From the NCBI GenBank assembly GCA_902791865.1, contig CADAXK010000001.1:192205-256204 (forward strand): a stretch of DNA of 64,000 bases. Direction: 5' to 3'. This document shows, piece by piece, positions 28,521 through 36,637 of this stretch. The first letter of the stretch is position 1; the number at the start of each line of letters is the position of its first letter. The stretch comes from an uncultured Bacteroidia bacterium. GTDB taxonomy: Bacteria; Bacteroidota; Bacteroidia; Bacteroidales; ML635J-15. Under the pieces are notes generated by a model, which saw only the letters and a list, made by a program, of their open reading frames with translations, was not told where the DNA came from and did not search any database. The position numbers were made by a program, and so were the translations under genes.

Positions 28521-29213
28521 TCAATTAACCCTATACTTGTATTCCCTCTCCTTCCATTCCGTCATCATTCCAGACTGGTCGAAGCATTTCTTTACAATCC
28601 AATTGCCGAATGGATCGTACTCGTATTCGTAACGAAGCATATAGTTTGCTGATGGATTGTTGTTTGCATCACGAGTGCTTGAAAGATTTTCTCCGTTGAC
28701 TTCGATTTGCGAAATGTAGCTTGTGATTTTCACAACATTGCCCTGCTTATCGTATTTGAAGATGGCGGTGCGACCTTCCTGCCTGCGACAACCTCGACAT
28801 GGATAGTATTTTGCCGATGTAGGACGATGAATGCTTTCTTTGTATGTGCATACGAACCTTGCATCGGCACGGTCAATTGTGAAAGTGTGTTTGCGGTCGT
28901 TGATTGTTATTCGGCCAGTAGACTGATAAACAAAAGTTGTAGCTTGATGGCTTGCGCTGGTGTTATAGGCAAATGTAAAATCATTGCCTGGCTCTTTTGC
29001 TATGTTACCATCACTGTCAAAATAAATTGTATTGCTACGCATACATTCGCCTTTTGTGCACCCCTCTGACGTATAGTTTATTTTGAACTTGCTTTCCGTG
29101 TAAGACTCGACATTGCCTTTTATGTTGCGACGGTTTCTTTCGTCTGTTTGTGCATACAATGTTGCCGTGAAAACAATCAGCATAAAAAACAATATGGCGA
29201 CCTTTGTTCTCAT
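28521..29213 (-). CDS. secreted protein with RHS/YD-like motifs, unknown function
   Basis: A signal peptide (residues 1-21, ending LYAQT) leads to a 209-residue mature protein. Near the end, FKYDKQGNVVKIT and YEYDPFGNWIVKK have the Y-D-x-x-G-N pattern of RHS/YD repeats, and the final EWKEREYKYR is the kind of strand that ends such beta structures. Five cysteines occur, including a CRGC pair. I do not recognise a precise family. Its start overlaps the preceding gene's stop by ATGA, so it belongs to the mntA-hepT operon although it is exported. Confidence 0.65.
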   Translation of the reverse strand: MRTKVAILFFMLIVFTATLYAQTDERNRRNIKGNVESYTESKFKINYTSEGCTKGECMRSNTIYFDSDGNIAKEPGNDFTFAYNTSASHQATTFVYQSTGRITINDRKHTFTIDRADARFVCTYKESIHRPTSAKYYPCRGCRRQEGRTAIFKYDKQGNVVKITSYISQIEVNGENLSSTRDANNNPSANYMLRYEYEYDPFGNWIVKKCFDQSGMMTEWKEREYKYRVN

Positions 29214-29944
29214 ATTGTTTCCCAGTCGTCGTGAGTGTTGGCGGAAATGCTGATGCTGCTTGGGATTTGCCTAAGAAGTTCGGTAGTGTGTTGTATTGTT
29301 TCTTGCAGAGTGGCTATGGTTTCCGTAATTTTGTCGTGCGGAATTGTAAGTGTAATTTGGCGGTTGTTTTCAATCTGCAGCGACAATTTTGATTCATCGG
29401 CAAGGTGTTCAATATGGAATGGCAAGTTGCTTCCCTTCAGTTTGTTGCGCACTATTGCATCAATTGAAAGTATTGAAATGTCGATGTTTTTTGTCTGCTT
29501 GCTGATTTCGACAAATATTTCGTTCCATTCCTGTTCCCACTGCGGATACAAATCGTTTATTTCGAAGAACATACGAGCGATTGCGTTTTCCTCGTTACGT
29601 GTAACATCAAAGAGATTATTGCCTAGGCAGAAGCCGATTTTCACACCGAGCCTGTATGCCTCAGATTTCTTGATTGTGATGTTCACATTGCTCATTATTA
29701 CGGCAATATCACCGTCCTTTTCGAAAATGTTTTCAGCAGGAACACCAAGTTCCACAAGGTGTTCCACAAGCAGGTCGATGCTTATGTCCTTGCGCTTCCA
29801 TATCGAGTGATAAATCATTTCTCCGACCTTCTCGCTGATATAGTCGTCCTTGCCGCGTTCCACTATTGGTGCGTAGTCGTAACCGTGAGCAATGCAATCG
29901 CTGATGCGGTCGGAGAGGATGGCGGTGTATTCATGGGGAGTCAT
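29210..29944 (-). CDS. unknown protein, member 1 of a local paralogous family
   Basis: A 244-residue cytoplasmic protein that I do not recognise. It shares its C-terminal half with four other proteins in this window (30786, 31502, 32242 and 45169 genes). The common pattern is PxWxxxW, then about ten residues with KQxK, then SIxxxxxxKLxG, YxIEHLxxxSxLxLxI and a short beta end. The N-terminal half has YISEKVGEMIYHSI and a helix-beta region. The start overlaps a copy of a 49-bp direct repeat and lies 44 nt after the hepT stop. Cotranscribed with hepT and the secreted gene at 28521. Confidence 0.7.
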   Translation of the reverse strand: MTPHEYTAILSDRISDCIAHGYDYAPIVERGKDDYISEKVGEMIYHSIWKRKDISIDLLVEHLVELGVPAENIFEKDGDIAVIMSNVNITIKKSEAYRLGVKIGFCLGNNLFDVTRNEENAIARMFFEINDLYPQWEQEWNEIFVEISKQTKNIDISILSIDAIVRNKLKGSNLPFHIEHLADESKLSLQIENNRQITLTIPHDKITETIATLQETIQHTTELLRQIPSSISISANTHDDWETI

Positions 29945-29948
29945 TGGG
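29900..29948 (+). repeat. 49-bp direct repeat, copy A
   Basis: Covers the first codons of the 29210 gene. About 44 of 49 bases match copy B at 30745-30793. The two copies bracket the mntA-hepT cassette. Confidence 0.75.
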
Positions 29949-29987
29949 AAGATACGGATAATGCCCGATGTCTTAAGTACAACAGAA

Positions 29988-30356
29988 CTATAAGTCGTTG
30001 AGCATGTTTTCTATTGTAGTTTTAATCAAAGGAATATCTTCCTTTACGGTAAGCAGAACGACTTCTGCATCAATCTCAAAATAGTGGTGAGCAATCTTAT
30101 CTCGCATACGCATTATGCCTGACCATTGCAATTGCGGATATAGTGGTAGAAACTCTCCATTTGAAACTTTATCTAGATTTTTGACGGCCTCACCTATAGC
30201 AATTAGATTCATACATACGGCATCAAGTAGTACCATTCCGTTGGGAGAACACAAAAAGTCATCAATGTCATTTATGTTCGCAGTTCGTTCGCAAATGGTG
30301 TTTACGAGAGTTTTAATTTGTTGTAGTGTGTTGCGTGTTAGTTCTTTATCAAGCAT
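29988..30356 (-). CDS. hepT: HepT-type toxin (HEPN domain)
   Basis: A 122-residue all-helical protein with the HEPN motif Rx4HxY, seen in RDKIAHHYF, and the family stretch IAIGEAVKNLDK. HepT is a ribonuclease-fold toxin neutralised by its MntA partner, which transfers nucleotides onto it. Its first codons overlap the 3' end of mntA by 8 nt, the standard antitoxin-first order for this module. Confidence 0.92.
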   Translation of the reverse strand: MLDKELTRNTLQQIKTLVNTICERTANINDIDDFLCSPNGMVLLDAVCMNLIAIGEAVKNLDKVSNGEFLPLYPQLQWSGIMRMRDKIAHHYFEIDAEVVLLTVKEDIPLIKTTIENMLNDL

Positions 30357-30642
30357 AACAGCCCTCCTTCATTATTCTATTGCGAAGTATGGCGTTCATG
30401 TTTTCTCTAACGCGAACAATCTCAACTTTACATCCAAGTAGTTTTTCCAATTCACACTGCATATTGTCGAGCGTAATCAACGAGAGAGCTTTGCCAGTAT
30501 AAAATACATCAATGTCGCTGTTCTCAGTTTGTTCACCGCGGGCAACAGAACCAAATACGCCTAACTGGTCAATGCCATAGCGGTCTGCGGCGTATGCCTT
30601 GAATTGTCCGAGTGTGTATAATATTTCTTCTGTTGTCTTCAT
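30349..30642 (-). CDS. mntA: MntA-type nucleotidyltransferase antitoxin
   Basis: 97 residues with the nucleotidyltransferase motif GSVARGEQTENSDIDVF (GSxARGx..SDID, three catalytic acids with the later Glu) and VEIVRVRENMNAILR at the end. MntA adds nucleotides (AMP in the studied cases) to HepT and inactivates it. The longer frame (to 30690) would start upstream of the TATTTTTGC promoter box, so MKTTEEILY at 30642 is preferred. Confidence 0.92.
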   Translation of the reverse strand: MKTTEEILYTLGQFKAYAADRYGIDQLGVFGSVARGEQTENSDIDVFYTGKALSLITLDNMQCELEKLLGCKVEIVRVRENMNAILRNRIMKEGCYA

Positions 30643-30666
30643 TGTTGATGAATGAACTTCACATTT

Positions 30667-30675
30667 GCAAAAATA
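30667..30675 (-). promoter_or_regulatory. -7 box of mntA-hepT
   Basis: Minus-strand TATTTTTGC, perfect TAnnTTTGC, 24 nt before the mntA start at 30642. Confidence 0.55.
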
Positions 30676-30738
30676 CAAAATTTTCGGCATTGCGATTTCC
30701 TTCCCTCAAAATAATTTTTGCCAATCCGTTTACTTCCC

Positions 30739-30789
30739 TTATTTGCTAGTGCGTTCGGAGAGGATGGCGGTGTATTCCTGGGGTGTCAT
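30739..30789 (-). pseudogene. 16-codon remnant of a paralogue 5' end
   Basis: MTPQEYTAILSERTSK and a stop. Eleven of the first 13 residues match the start of the 29210 gene (MTPHEYTAILSDR). It begins with an ATGA overlap with the stop of the 30786 gene, exactly where a next operon gene would start. It is the left-over 5' end left behind upstream of the mntA-hepT cassette. Confidence 0.65.
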
Positions 30790-30793
30790 TGGG
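30745..30793 (+). repeat. 49-bp direct repeat, copy B
   Basis: Matches copy A (29900-29948) at about 44 of 49 bases and in the same orientation; 797 bp separate the copies and hold mntA-hepT and its promoter. Confidence 0.75.
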
Positions 30794-31517
30794 GGATATT
30801 GTTTATTGTCGCATTCGCAAATTTCAAAGAAAAATCCTTTGCAGTGCTTACTAGTTCTGAAATTTTCCCTATTTCGGTGGCAAAATCGCTGTAGCTTATG
30901 CAGAAATGCAATTGCTTGTCGTTTGCAAGTGCAACGCTTATTTCGCTACGGTCGGAGAGGTGCTCAATGCTGTACGGAACGTCCAATTTCTTGAGTATGT
31001 TCTCAAGCAAGGTTTGCGCAGATAAACGGCTGATTTTCTGTTGTTTGGTCAGTTTGTGAGCTTCTGCCTTGGCTTCGGTGTAGTCTGTTTCGAGCCAGTT
31101 GGCGACGAGCTTGGGCAGGTCGGTTATTGTTTGGGCAAGTTGCTCTGTTGAAATGCAAATCTTGTATTCCGCCGATTTCTGTCCGTTCATCACAAAGCGG
31201 AAATAGCCGTTTCCCAGGTAGTCGTGCCTATACACTTCGATGCCGATTGTGCCAAGGTCTATGTTTATGATGCTGTTGCCGGCGGTGAGTTCTGGAATTG
31301 CAAAGCCATTGTCCTTCAACCTTCTGACAAGCAGTTCGGCTGCAAGGTGGAATTCTTTTTCTGTGGCGGGCGATATGGTTTCCGACATCTTATGCTGCAC
31401 GAAATGAACTTTTGCTAAGGTTTCATCGTCGCCACAAAGACGGGCAATTTCAAGGTCTTCGGCAAGTTGTGTTATTATGTCGGTCTGTGTGTGCATTGCG
31501 GTTACGATATTGTCCAT
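30786..31517 (-). CDS. unknown protein, member 2 of the paralogous family
   Basis: 243 residues, cytoplasmic, not recognised. Its C-terminal half matches the family pattern: KQQKISRLSAQTLLENIL and YSIEHLSDRSEISVAL. The N-terminal part (QLAEDLEIARLCGDDETLAK) is like the 31502 and 32242 proteins. It overlaps the 31502 gene by 16 nt and, at its own 3' end, the remnant start at 30789 by ATGA. It sits in a run of three paralogues behind an SGNH hydrolase gene. Confidence 0.7.
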   Translation of the reverse strand: MDNIVTAMHTQTDIITQLAEDLEIARLCGDDETLAKVHFVQHKMSETISPATEKEFHLAAELLVRRLKDNGFAIPELTAGNSIINIDLGTIGIEVYRHDYLGNGYFRFVMNGQKSAEYKICISTEQLAQTITDLPKLVANWLETDYTEAKAEAHKLTKQQKISRLSAQTLLENILKKLDVPYSIEHLSDRSEISVALANDKQLHFCISYSDFATEIGKISELVSTAKDFSLKFANATINNIPQ

Positions 31518-32248
31518 GTTTCGTTTCTGGAAATTTTGTCAATCTCCACATCGGCAGGGATTTTCTCAAGGTTGGCAATAATTTCACGCAATTCGGGCAA
31601 CAGGTTCCAGCATGTTTCGACAAGTCGCCTATGGCTTATGCCGATGCTAACCTTGCGTTGCCCAACCTTTACTATTAATGTCGATTTCGATTTGCCGTGT
31701 TCTATTCTGTATTCAAGTCCGGTGCCGTTAAGCTTTGATGCCACAAGCGCCTCAAGCGACATTCGTTCAATGTCCTGCTGCTTCGACTGCCTCATTGCTT
31801 CATCTGCTATGCTGTCCCATTCGCTGTTCCATGTGGTGTAGGAGTTGCCAATCGCAACGATTATGTCGGCAATGTCCTCTGGAGTTTTGTCGGCAATGCC
31901 TATTTCTTCAAATTGGTCTTGCAATACCATTTTCGAAATCTGCCCATAACGGCTATCAAATCGCATTTTTATTGTGATTTTCGTTTCTCCGAGGTCAATT
32001 TCGTATTCTCGGCGTGGCTTTATAGTGATTTTTTCGTCAGCGACACCCAGACTTTTCATTCGTTCAATCATCGGATCAATAGAAAATCCATCGTGAGCGT
32101 ATGGCTTTTCATACATGAGCTGACTGATGCAATTGCTAATGTATTTTCGTCTGCCGATGCGAATTTCCGCGGCTGGGTCGGTGCCGTTTTCGCGGCATCG
32201 CCTAATGTCTTCAGCAAGGCGTGATATGTAGTACTGGCGTTTCAGCAT
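31502..32248 (-). CDS. unknown protein, member 3 of the paralogous family
   Basis: 248 residues, not recognised. The N-terminal YYISRLAEDIRRCRENG and GRRKYISNCISQLMYEK match the related regions of the 29210 protein. The C-terminal half has TTWNSEWDSIADEA, KQQDIERMSLEALVASKL, YRIEHGKSKSTLIV. It overlaps both neighbours (7 nt with 32242, 16 nt with 30786), so the three are one translation-coupled set. Confidence 0.7.
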   Translation of the reverse strand: MLKRQYYISRLAEDIRRCRENGTDPAAEIRIGRRKYISNCISQLMYEKPYAHDGFSIDPMIERMKSLGVADEKITIKPRREYEIDLGETKITIKMRFDSRYGQISKMVLQDQFEEIGIADKTPEDIADIIVAIGNSYTTWNSEWDSIADEAMRQSKQQDIERMSLEALVASKLNGTGLEYRIEHGKSKSTLIVKVGQRKVSIGISHRRLVETCWNLLPELREIIANLEKIPADVEIDKISRNETWTIS

Positions 32249-32925
32249 TTCGCAGTTCTCATTTCGGCAAAGTTCGCAATTTTTTCCATTTCAGCCTTGC
32301 TATTGATGGCAAAAGAGCTATGGTCAATGACAATGCTTTGTCCGCCAATCGATAAGATGGATTTACCGATGTGGTGAACTATATCGTAATTTTTGCCAAG
32401 CAACAAACCTACAATTGCATCTATCGTCCTGCAATCAACACAGAATTTCTTCGCAGTCTTTGATATGAGTGTGTATGTTTCAGGCCATTGTCGTTCCCAT
32501 TCGGGGAATTGCCTGTCGGCGACAATGAGAATATCGGAAGTTGTTGTTGTCGGACAACTCGTTATATTTATGCCACCATCCTTATTTTTGTCGGTAGAAA
32601 TGTGATAGGCATTCTGCGAAAAGAATGTTATGAATTCCGTGCAGAAAAGGCAGAATGTATGGTTTTTCATTCGGATTTCGTAGCAATGCAAGCTATTGTC
32701 ATAGGGAAAATCATTAGGCTTAAGTCCATGACGGCGAAGCTCGGTAAGAAAATTGTCTTCCGAAAAGTTTTCCACGCCTCGCGGAGCCTTGTCAAACAAT
32801 GCGGACAGCCTGTCCTGCATGAAATAATGCCTTGCAAGTTCTTCGCTTATAGCATTGGCAGCAAGCTTTTCGGCAAGTTGGCAAATGCTTGCTTCATAGC
32901 TTTCCGTTGTGACAAGTTCCGACAT
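32242..32925 (-). CDS. unknown protein, member 4 of the paralogous family
   Basis: 227 residues, not recognised. It has the family's PEWERQW motif, then KTAKKFCVDCRTIDAIVG, and a beta-rich end (SILSIGGQSIVI), but the KLxG and YxIEHL words are weakened. The N-terminus ICQLAEKLAANAISEELAR aligns with the other members. It starts one base inside the stop of the SGNH hydrolase gene. Confidence 0.65.
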   Translation of the reverse strand: MSELVTTESYEASICQLAEKLAANAISEELARHYFMQDRLSALFDKAPRGVENFSEDNFLTELRRHGLKPNDFPYDNSLHCYEIRMKNHTFCLFCTEFITFFSQNAYHISTDKNKDGGINITSCPTTTTSDILIVADRQFPEWERQWPETYTLISKTAKKFCVDCRTIDAIVGLLLGKNYDIVHHIGKSILSIGGQSIVIDHSSFAINSKAEMEKIANFAEMRTAKC

Positions 32926-33647
32926 TATTCCTTGAGTTTTAAAGCATTTCCAACTTGTTCAGCAATCTGTTTCATCCCCGCAATTGTCGGATGACTGGTT
33001 TTCTTGGCAATGTTTTTTAACTCAACGACAGAAATTCCATAATGATTGCAGACTTCATGGATTGTTTCTGTGATTTCTGGTTTAAGACAGTCGTTTACAA
33101 TGAAGTATATGTTTGCTTTGGGATGATTTTTGGTCAGGAAGTTTGCAAGGTAGGTCATTGCAGGGCAGAAAGAATACAAATCTTCTTCTGTCCAGTCTTC
33201 GTATTTCAGAGTTCCGAGTGGTGCTCCAGCCCAATCGTCGTTTGTTGCACCGAAGACTAGGATAATGTCGGGATTGCCGATGTTAGGTGCACGAGTGATG
33301 AAAGAACGGTCCTTATAGTCGCGACCGTAATATCCGCTATAGCTGATAGTTGAGCCGCTGTACGAGTTGTTTATTTCGAGTTGCAGTCCGTATTCTTCGC
33401 AAAGAATCCACCACCAGGTCTGCTCAACTTTTTCCACATCGGTACGGTCTCGTTTGGTCTTGAAGTACCATTGCTCGTTTTCCAACGGAGTTGTGTAGCC
33501 TTCGAAAGTGCTGTACGAGTCGCCGAGGATTGAGACAGTGGGAAGCTGGGAAAAGGAGAGGGGGCAGAATAGGACTAAAAATATAATTACGGCAACTATA
33601 TTTTTGATTAATCTTTCGCTTTTATATCCGAAATTATTCAGTTGCAT
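32925..33647 (-). CDS. SGNH/GDSL-family hydrolase, exported
   Basis: A hydrophobic N-terminal segment (IVAVIIFLVLFCPLSFS) is followed by the catalytic Ser block ILGDSYSTFEGY, the Asn block FGATNDDWAG and the C-terminal SHPTIAGMKQIA with the His. The usual Asp three residues before that His is not evident (SHP), so the triad may be a variant. The family removes acyl or acetyl groups from sugars and lipids; the substrate is unknown. It overlaps the first paralogue gene by TAATG and is the first gene of that operon, which has a TATTTTTGT box in front. Confidence 0.75.
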   Translation of the reverse strand: MQLNNFGYKSERLIKNIVAVIIFLVLFCPLSFSQLPTVSILGDSYSTFEGYTTPLENEQWYFKTKRDRTDVEKVEQTWWWILCEEYGLQLEINNSYSGSTISYSGYYGRDYKDRSFITRAPNIGNPDIILVFGATNDDWAGAPLGTLKYEDWTEEDLYSFCPAMTYLANFLTKNHPKANIYFIVNDCLKPEITETIHEVCNHYGISVVELKNIAKKTSHPTIAGMKQIAEQVGNALKLKE

Positions 33648-33699
33648 GCATTTTCAATTAACACATATTGTCTAATATTGTATTGTGTACAATTTCGAG

Positions 33700-33708
33700 A
33701 CAAAAATA
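33700..33708 (-). promoter_or_regulatory. -7 box of the SGNH-paralogue operon
   Basis: Minus-strand TATTTTTGT, 52 nt before the start at 33647; a plausible but not perfect match. Confidence 0.45.
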
Positions 33709-33767
33709 TCATTTTTACCTCAACCTACATCTATTCATGGAAGAATATTTTCACATCATTCGATACG

Positions 33768-35936
33768 TTATGCCTTTTGCCTATTCTTTCTACAGCGGGA
33801 TCCTGCAAATATTCCTACTACAGATATAATGCCGAGTGCCACTACAATCCATATCCACAAACGAGTATCGCTTTTAGGATTCTCATCCGTCTTGAGAGCA
33901 TCGATTTCGGCAAACGGATCCTTCTCGCTAAGGTATTTGCCATCGGCAATCAGCTGAAGGGCGTACTCAAGCATTACATCGGTTTCTCCATCAGCGCCCA
34001 TTGTGATTTCATTGTAAGATAGCGGGAGTTCGTAATCAGGGAGCAAACCTCGTCCCCAAGGGGTGCGTTCGCATACGGTGGTGTCGAAAACAACCTTTAC
34101 CATAGGAATGGCAACAGTGTTAAGAGAATTGGGCAATACAATGTTGGCTCGTTCTAGTGCTGTAATATAGTGGTAAGCGGAACCCGTTTCACGACCTACG
34201 CTTACTCCGCGACGGTTGCGTACCAATACCGCAGGGAAAATCGTTGCGGCCGACATGGAACAGCCGTTTGTAAGCACATAAACTCGCCCTGTATACTGGT
34301 GACTGCTGTCGGGCATAACACAACTGTTTGTTTGAATTGTGTCGAAACAATAGTAACCTGGCTTGCCTTCAATCCGTTGATATTCAGGGAAAATTATTTC
34401 ATCATCTTGGTGATTATCACCGTACCTTAAGTATTCGAAATTTCCCTGTTTGTTTACATACAGATGGCTTCCACGTTGACGATTCATTGGTTGCTGCGCG
34501 AAGCATGACAGCAGTCGGTTTGTTACTTCAACGTCGCCCCCCTCGTTGTTGCGCAAGTCGATAATCATATTGGCAGTTTGGCATTCGCCTATCCATTGGA
34601 CAAGCTGTTCCAATTTGGTGCTGTATATGTCGAATGTCCTGATTGACAGATATGCGGTTGAATCGTTAAGCTGGCGCGTTGTATATACGCTGTCGGTGCC
34701 ATGCATGGTATTAATTGTTTTCCATTTCATTATTTCGTTTATTGGAGTATCTTTTACAATAAAACGACCAGGATGCAAGCAGAACGGAATATCCACTTCC
34801 TCGCCATTATCAAAGACAATGTGACTTTTTGAATCTGCAGTGGCGCCTTGGTTCATTAGTACAGAGAACATGCTCAAAAATACACTAGTCTCTTCCATGT
34901 GACTTTGCACATTAAGATCGTATAAGTCGATGTATTGATATGCCTTTTTTGCATAATCGCGTGCAGAAACGCCATCTATGCTAGCTATTACCCGTCCCGC
35001 GTATTGTTCATAACCTCGGCATGTAACCAGCACGCGCAGAGTGTCGTTACACCACAAATAGAATAATACAGGAACATAGAAGTCGTATGGCTCTGTTTTT
35101 TGTCGGTCGGGCAGAAGTGTCAAGTGGCTGTCGTGTATCTGATGTACGAACCGTATCAGGGGTACTGGCAGACGCAAGGGTATTGAATCTTTTACCGATT
35201 GGCGCAAGTCTTCCACAACCTTATGATATTCATCTTCGGACATCAGTCCATTCAGCGAGGGATATATTTCCTTCACGGCATTTTCCAGTATGGTAATGTC
35301 TTCGCGCATCTTTTCTGGCGAGATTGGATCTTCGCGTTCAATGATGTCGAGGTGAAACTTGCTTTCCAATCCAAATGGTGTCATTGGATCATCTGCCATA
35401 CCAGTTTTTGCTGTGACAGATATGCACAACGACGGTTGGTTTATTTTCCTGTACGACCAACCTAATTGTCCAAGTGTGTCACCGGCAGCCACTTTCTGTC
35501 CACTTTTGAAACGATAGTTTCCGCGCAGACCGTCAATAATTATTCTTCGACCATCGGCGATGGTTATTGATAAATTCCCCGATAAATATTGGGGGTCAAC
35601 ATTATCAGGAGTGCCTATGCGTTGGATATTCTCGTCCCAATTTTTTTGTGGATCATAATAAAAAGAAGCTTCAAGCCCAAGTTTTTGCCTGTAAAATATG
35701 TCTGCATAAGTAATTGTACCATCAGTAGGACAAATTACAAAATCGCCGATCTCACCACTTATGAATATGTCGCAGCAATTGTATTCTTTTCCAATATAGG
35801 AACTGGGCTGGCTAACTATATTTTCGCCAGCTTTGTGACCTGCCATAGGCCAAAGCCATGTCTGCGCAAATGCTACAGATGCTTGAAAAATGATGATTGT
35901 CAGCATGACGGCTGAACTTTGAAATATTCGTCTCAT
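33768..35936 (-). CDS. exported M23-like/S41 peptidase fusion
   Basis: A signal peptide (MRRIFQSSAVMLTIIIF, ending SVAFAQ) is followed by a beta-sheet domain like peptidase M23 (GQKVAAGDTLGQLGWSY, CISV; residues about 30-200). The metal-binding HxH of M23 is absent, so it may be a binding module. The second half is an S41 (C-terminal processing, tail-specific) protease: LSIRTFDIYSTK, IIDLRNNEGGDVEVT and the Ser nucleophile in TNGCSMSAATIF, then GRGLLPDYELPLS. A C-terminal membrane helix with basic residues after it (RCRKNRQK) anchors it. The start is at 35936 because a promoter box lies close to the longer start at 35960. Confidence 0.8.
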   Translation of the reverse strand: MRRIFQSSAVMLTIIIFQASVAFAQTWLWPMAGHKAGENIVSQPSSYIGKEYNCCDIFISGEIGDFVICPTDGTITYADIFYRQKLGLEASFYYDPQKNWDENIQRIGTPDNVDPQYLSGNLSITIADGRRIIIDGLRGNYRFKSGQKVAAGDTLGQLGWSYRKINQPSLCISVTAKTGMADDPMTPFGLESKFHLDIIEREDPISPEKMREDITILENAVKEIYPSLNGLMSEDEYHKVVEDLRQSVKDSIPLRLPVPLIRFVHQIHDSHLTLLPDRQKTEPYDFYVPVLFYLWCNDTLRVLVTCRGYEQYAGRVIASIDGVSARDYAKKAYQYIDLYDLNVQSHMEETSVFLSMFSVLMNQGATADSKSHIVFDNGEEVDIPFCLHPGRFIVKDTPINEIMKWKTINTMHGTDSVYTTRQLNDSTAYLSIRTFDIYSTKLEQLVQWIGECQTANMIIDLRNNEGGDVEVTNRLLSCFAQQPMNRQRGSHLYVNKQGNFEYLRYGDNHQDDEIIFPEYQRIEGKPGYYCFDTIQTNSCVMPDSSHQYTGRVYVLTNGCSMSAATIFPAVLVRNRRGVSVGRETGSAYHYITALERANIVLPNSLNTVAIPMVKVVFDTTVCERTPWGRGLLPDYELPLSYNEITMGADGETDVMLEYALQLIADGKYLSEKDPFAEIDALKTDENPKSDTRLWIWIVVALGIISVVGIFAGSRCRKNRQKA

Positions 35937-35963
35937 ATTATGCAATTTTATTATTATCAAGAT

Positions 35964-35972
35964 GCAAATATA
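35964..35972 (-). promoter_or_regulatory. -7 box of the S41 peptidase gene
   Basis: Minus-strand TATATTTGC, perfect match, 27 nt before the start at 35936. Confidence 0.55.
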
Positions 35973-36113
35973 AAATATTATTTCATTCGATGTAGAAAAA
36001 TGGAAAAAAGAATATTAGTTACCATATAAAGATATAACTATCCTTTATATTTAGAGACCTTGCAAATGAAGATTTAGAAATGAAACCTGCAAGCGTTTAT
36101 GCCTTTTGCATTT

Positions 36114-36581
36114 TTACCACTCCTTATACGGCTTCTTGCATAACTGCGAATTATTGTATTTTTTGTCACCAGTTACTTCCTTGTCAATCCATTCTGGAAG
36201 AGAGAATTTTGTATCTTCGGCAGGCACTTCAATTTCGGCAACTACAAGTCCTGCATTGTCGCCCAGGAACTCATCGACCTCCCATTTCAAACCTTGTTCG
36301 GCAGGAATAACATAGCGATATTTTTCGATTTGAGGCTTGTCGCATAAAGTGTCGAGCATCTGGCAGGCTTCGGCAACTGGTATTTCGTACTCAAATTCGT
36401 TGCGGCTCATGCCTATGGTTTTGTCCTTGAATGTTACGAATCCCTTTTCGCCAGCAATGCGCACGCGTACCGTCATTCCGTTCGTAGTGGGAATGTAGCC
36501 CTGCCTATATAGCGTAGGTGTGGCAAGCGACTTGTATTTGTCGCTCTTGACTGTGAATTTATGTTCTATTTCCTTTGCCAT
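36114..36581 (-). CDS. CYTH domain protein
   Basis: 155 residues beginning with the ExExK-like motif (KEIEHKFTV) of CYTH domains, followed by VRVRIAGEKGFVTFK, EFEYEIPVAEA, YRYVIPAEQGLKWEVDEF and AEIEVPAED. The family is a triphosphate-tunnel fold that includes class IV adenylate cyclases and thiamine or inorganic triphosphatases; short bacterial members are usually triphosphatases. The substrate is not deducible. It is separated from ffh by a terminator. Confidence 0.88.
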   Translation of the reverse strand: MAKEIEHKFTVKSDKYKSLATPTLYRQGYIPTTNGMTVRVRIAGEKGFVTFKDKTIGMSRNEFEYEIPVAEACQMLDTLCDKPQIEKYRYVIPAEQGLKWEVDEFLGDNAGLVVAEIEVPAEDTKFSLPEWIDKEVTGDKKYNNSQLCKKPYKEW

Positions 36582-36591
36582 GTGCATTTAT

Positions 36592-36617
36592 AAAAATACC
36601 CGCCATTTAGACGGGTA
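36592..36617 (-). terminator. terminator after ffh
   Basis: Minus-strand stem TACCCG/CGGGTA with a T-rich tail (TTTTTAT). Confidence 0.6.
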
Positions 36618-36637
36618 CATATTGGTATTTAATCCTA

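Noticed and set aside
29900..30793. mntA-hepT as part of an insertion sequence
   Set aside because: No transposase or terminal inverted repeats; only direct repeats made from the neighbour gene were found.
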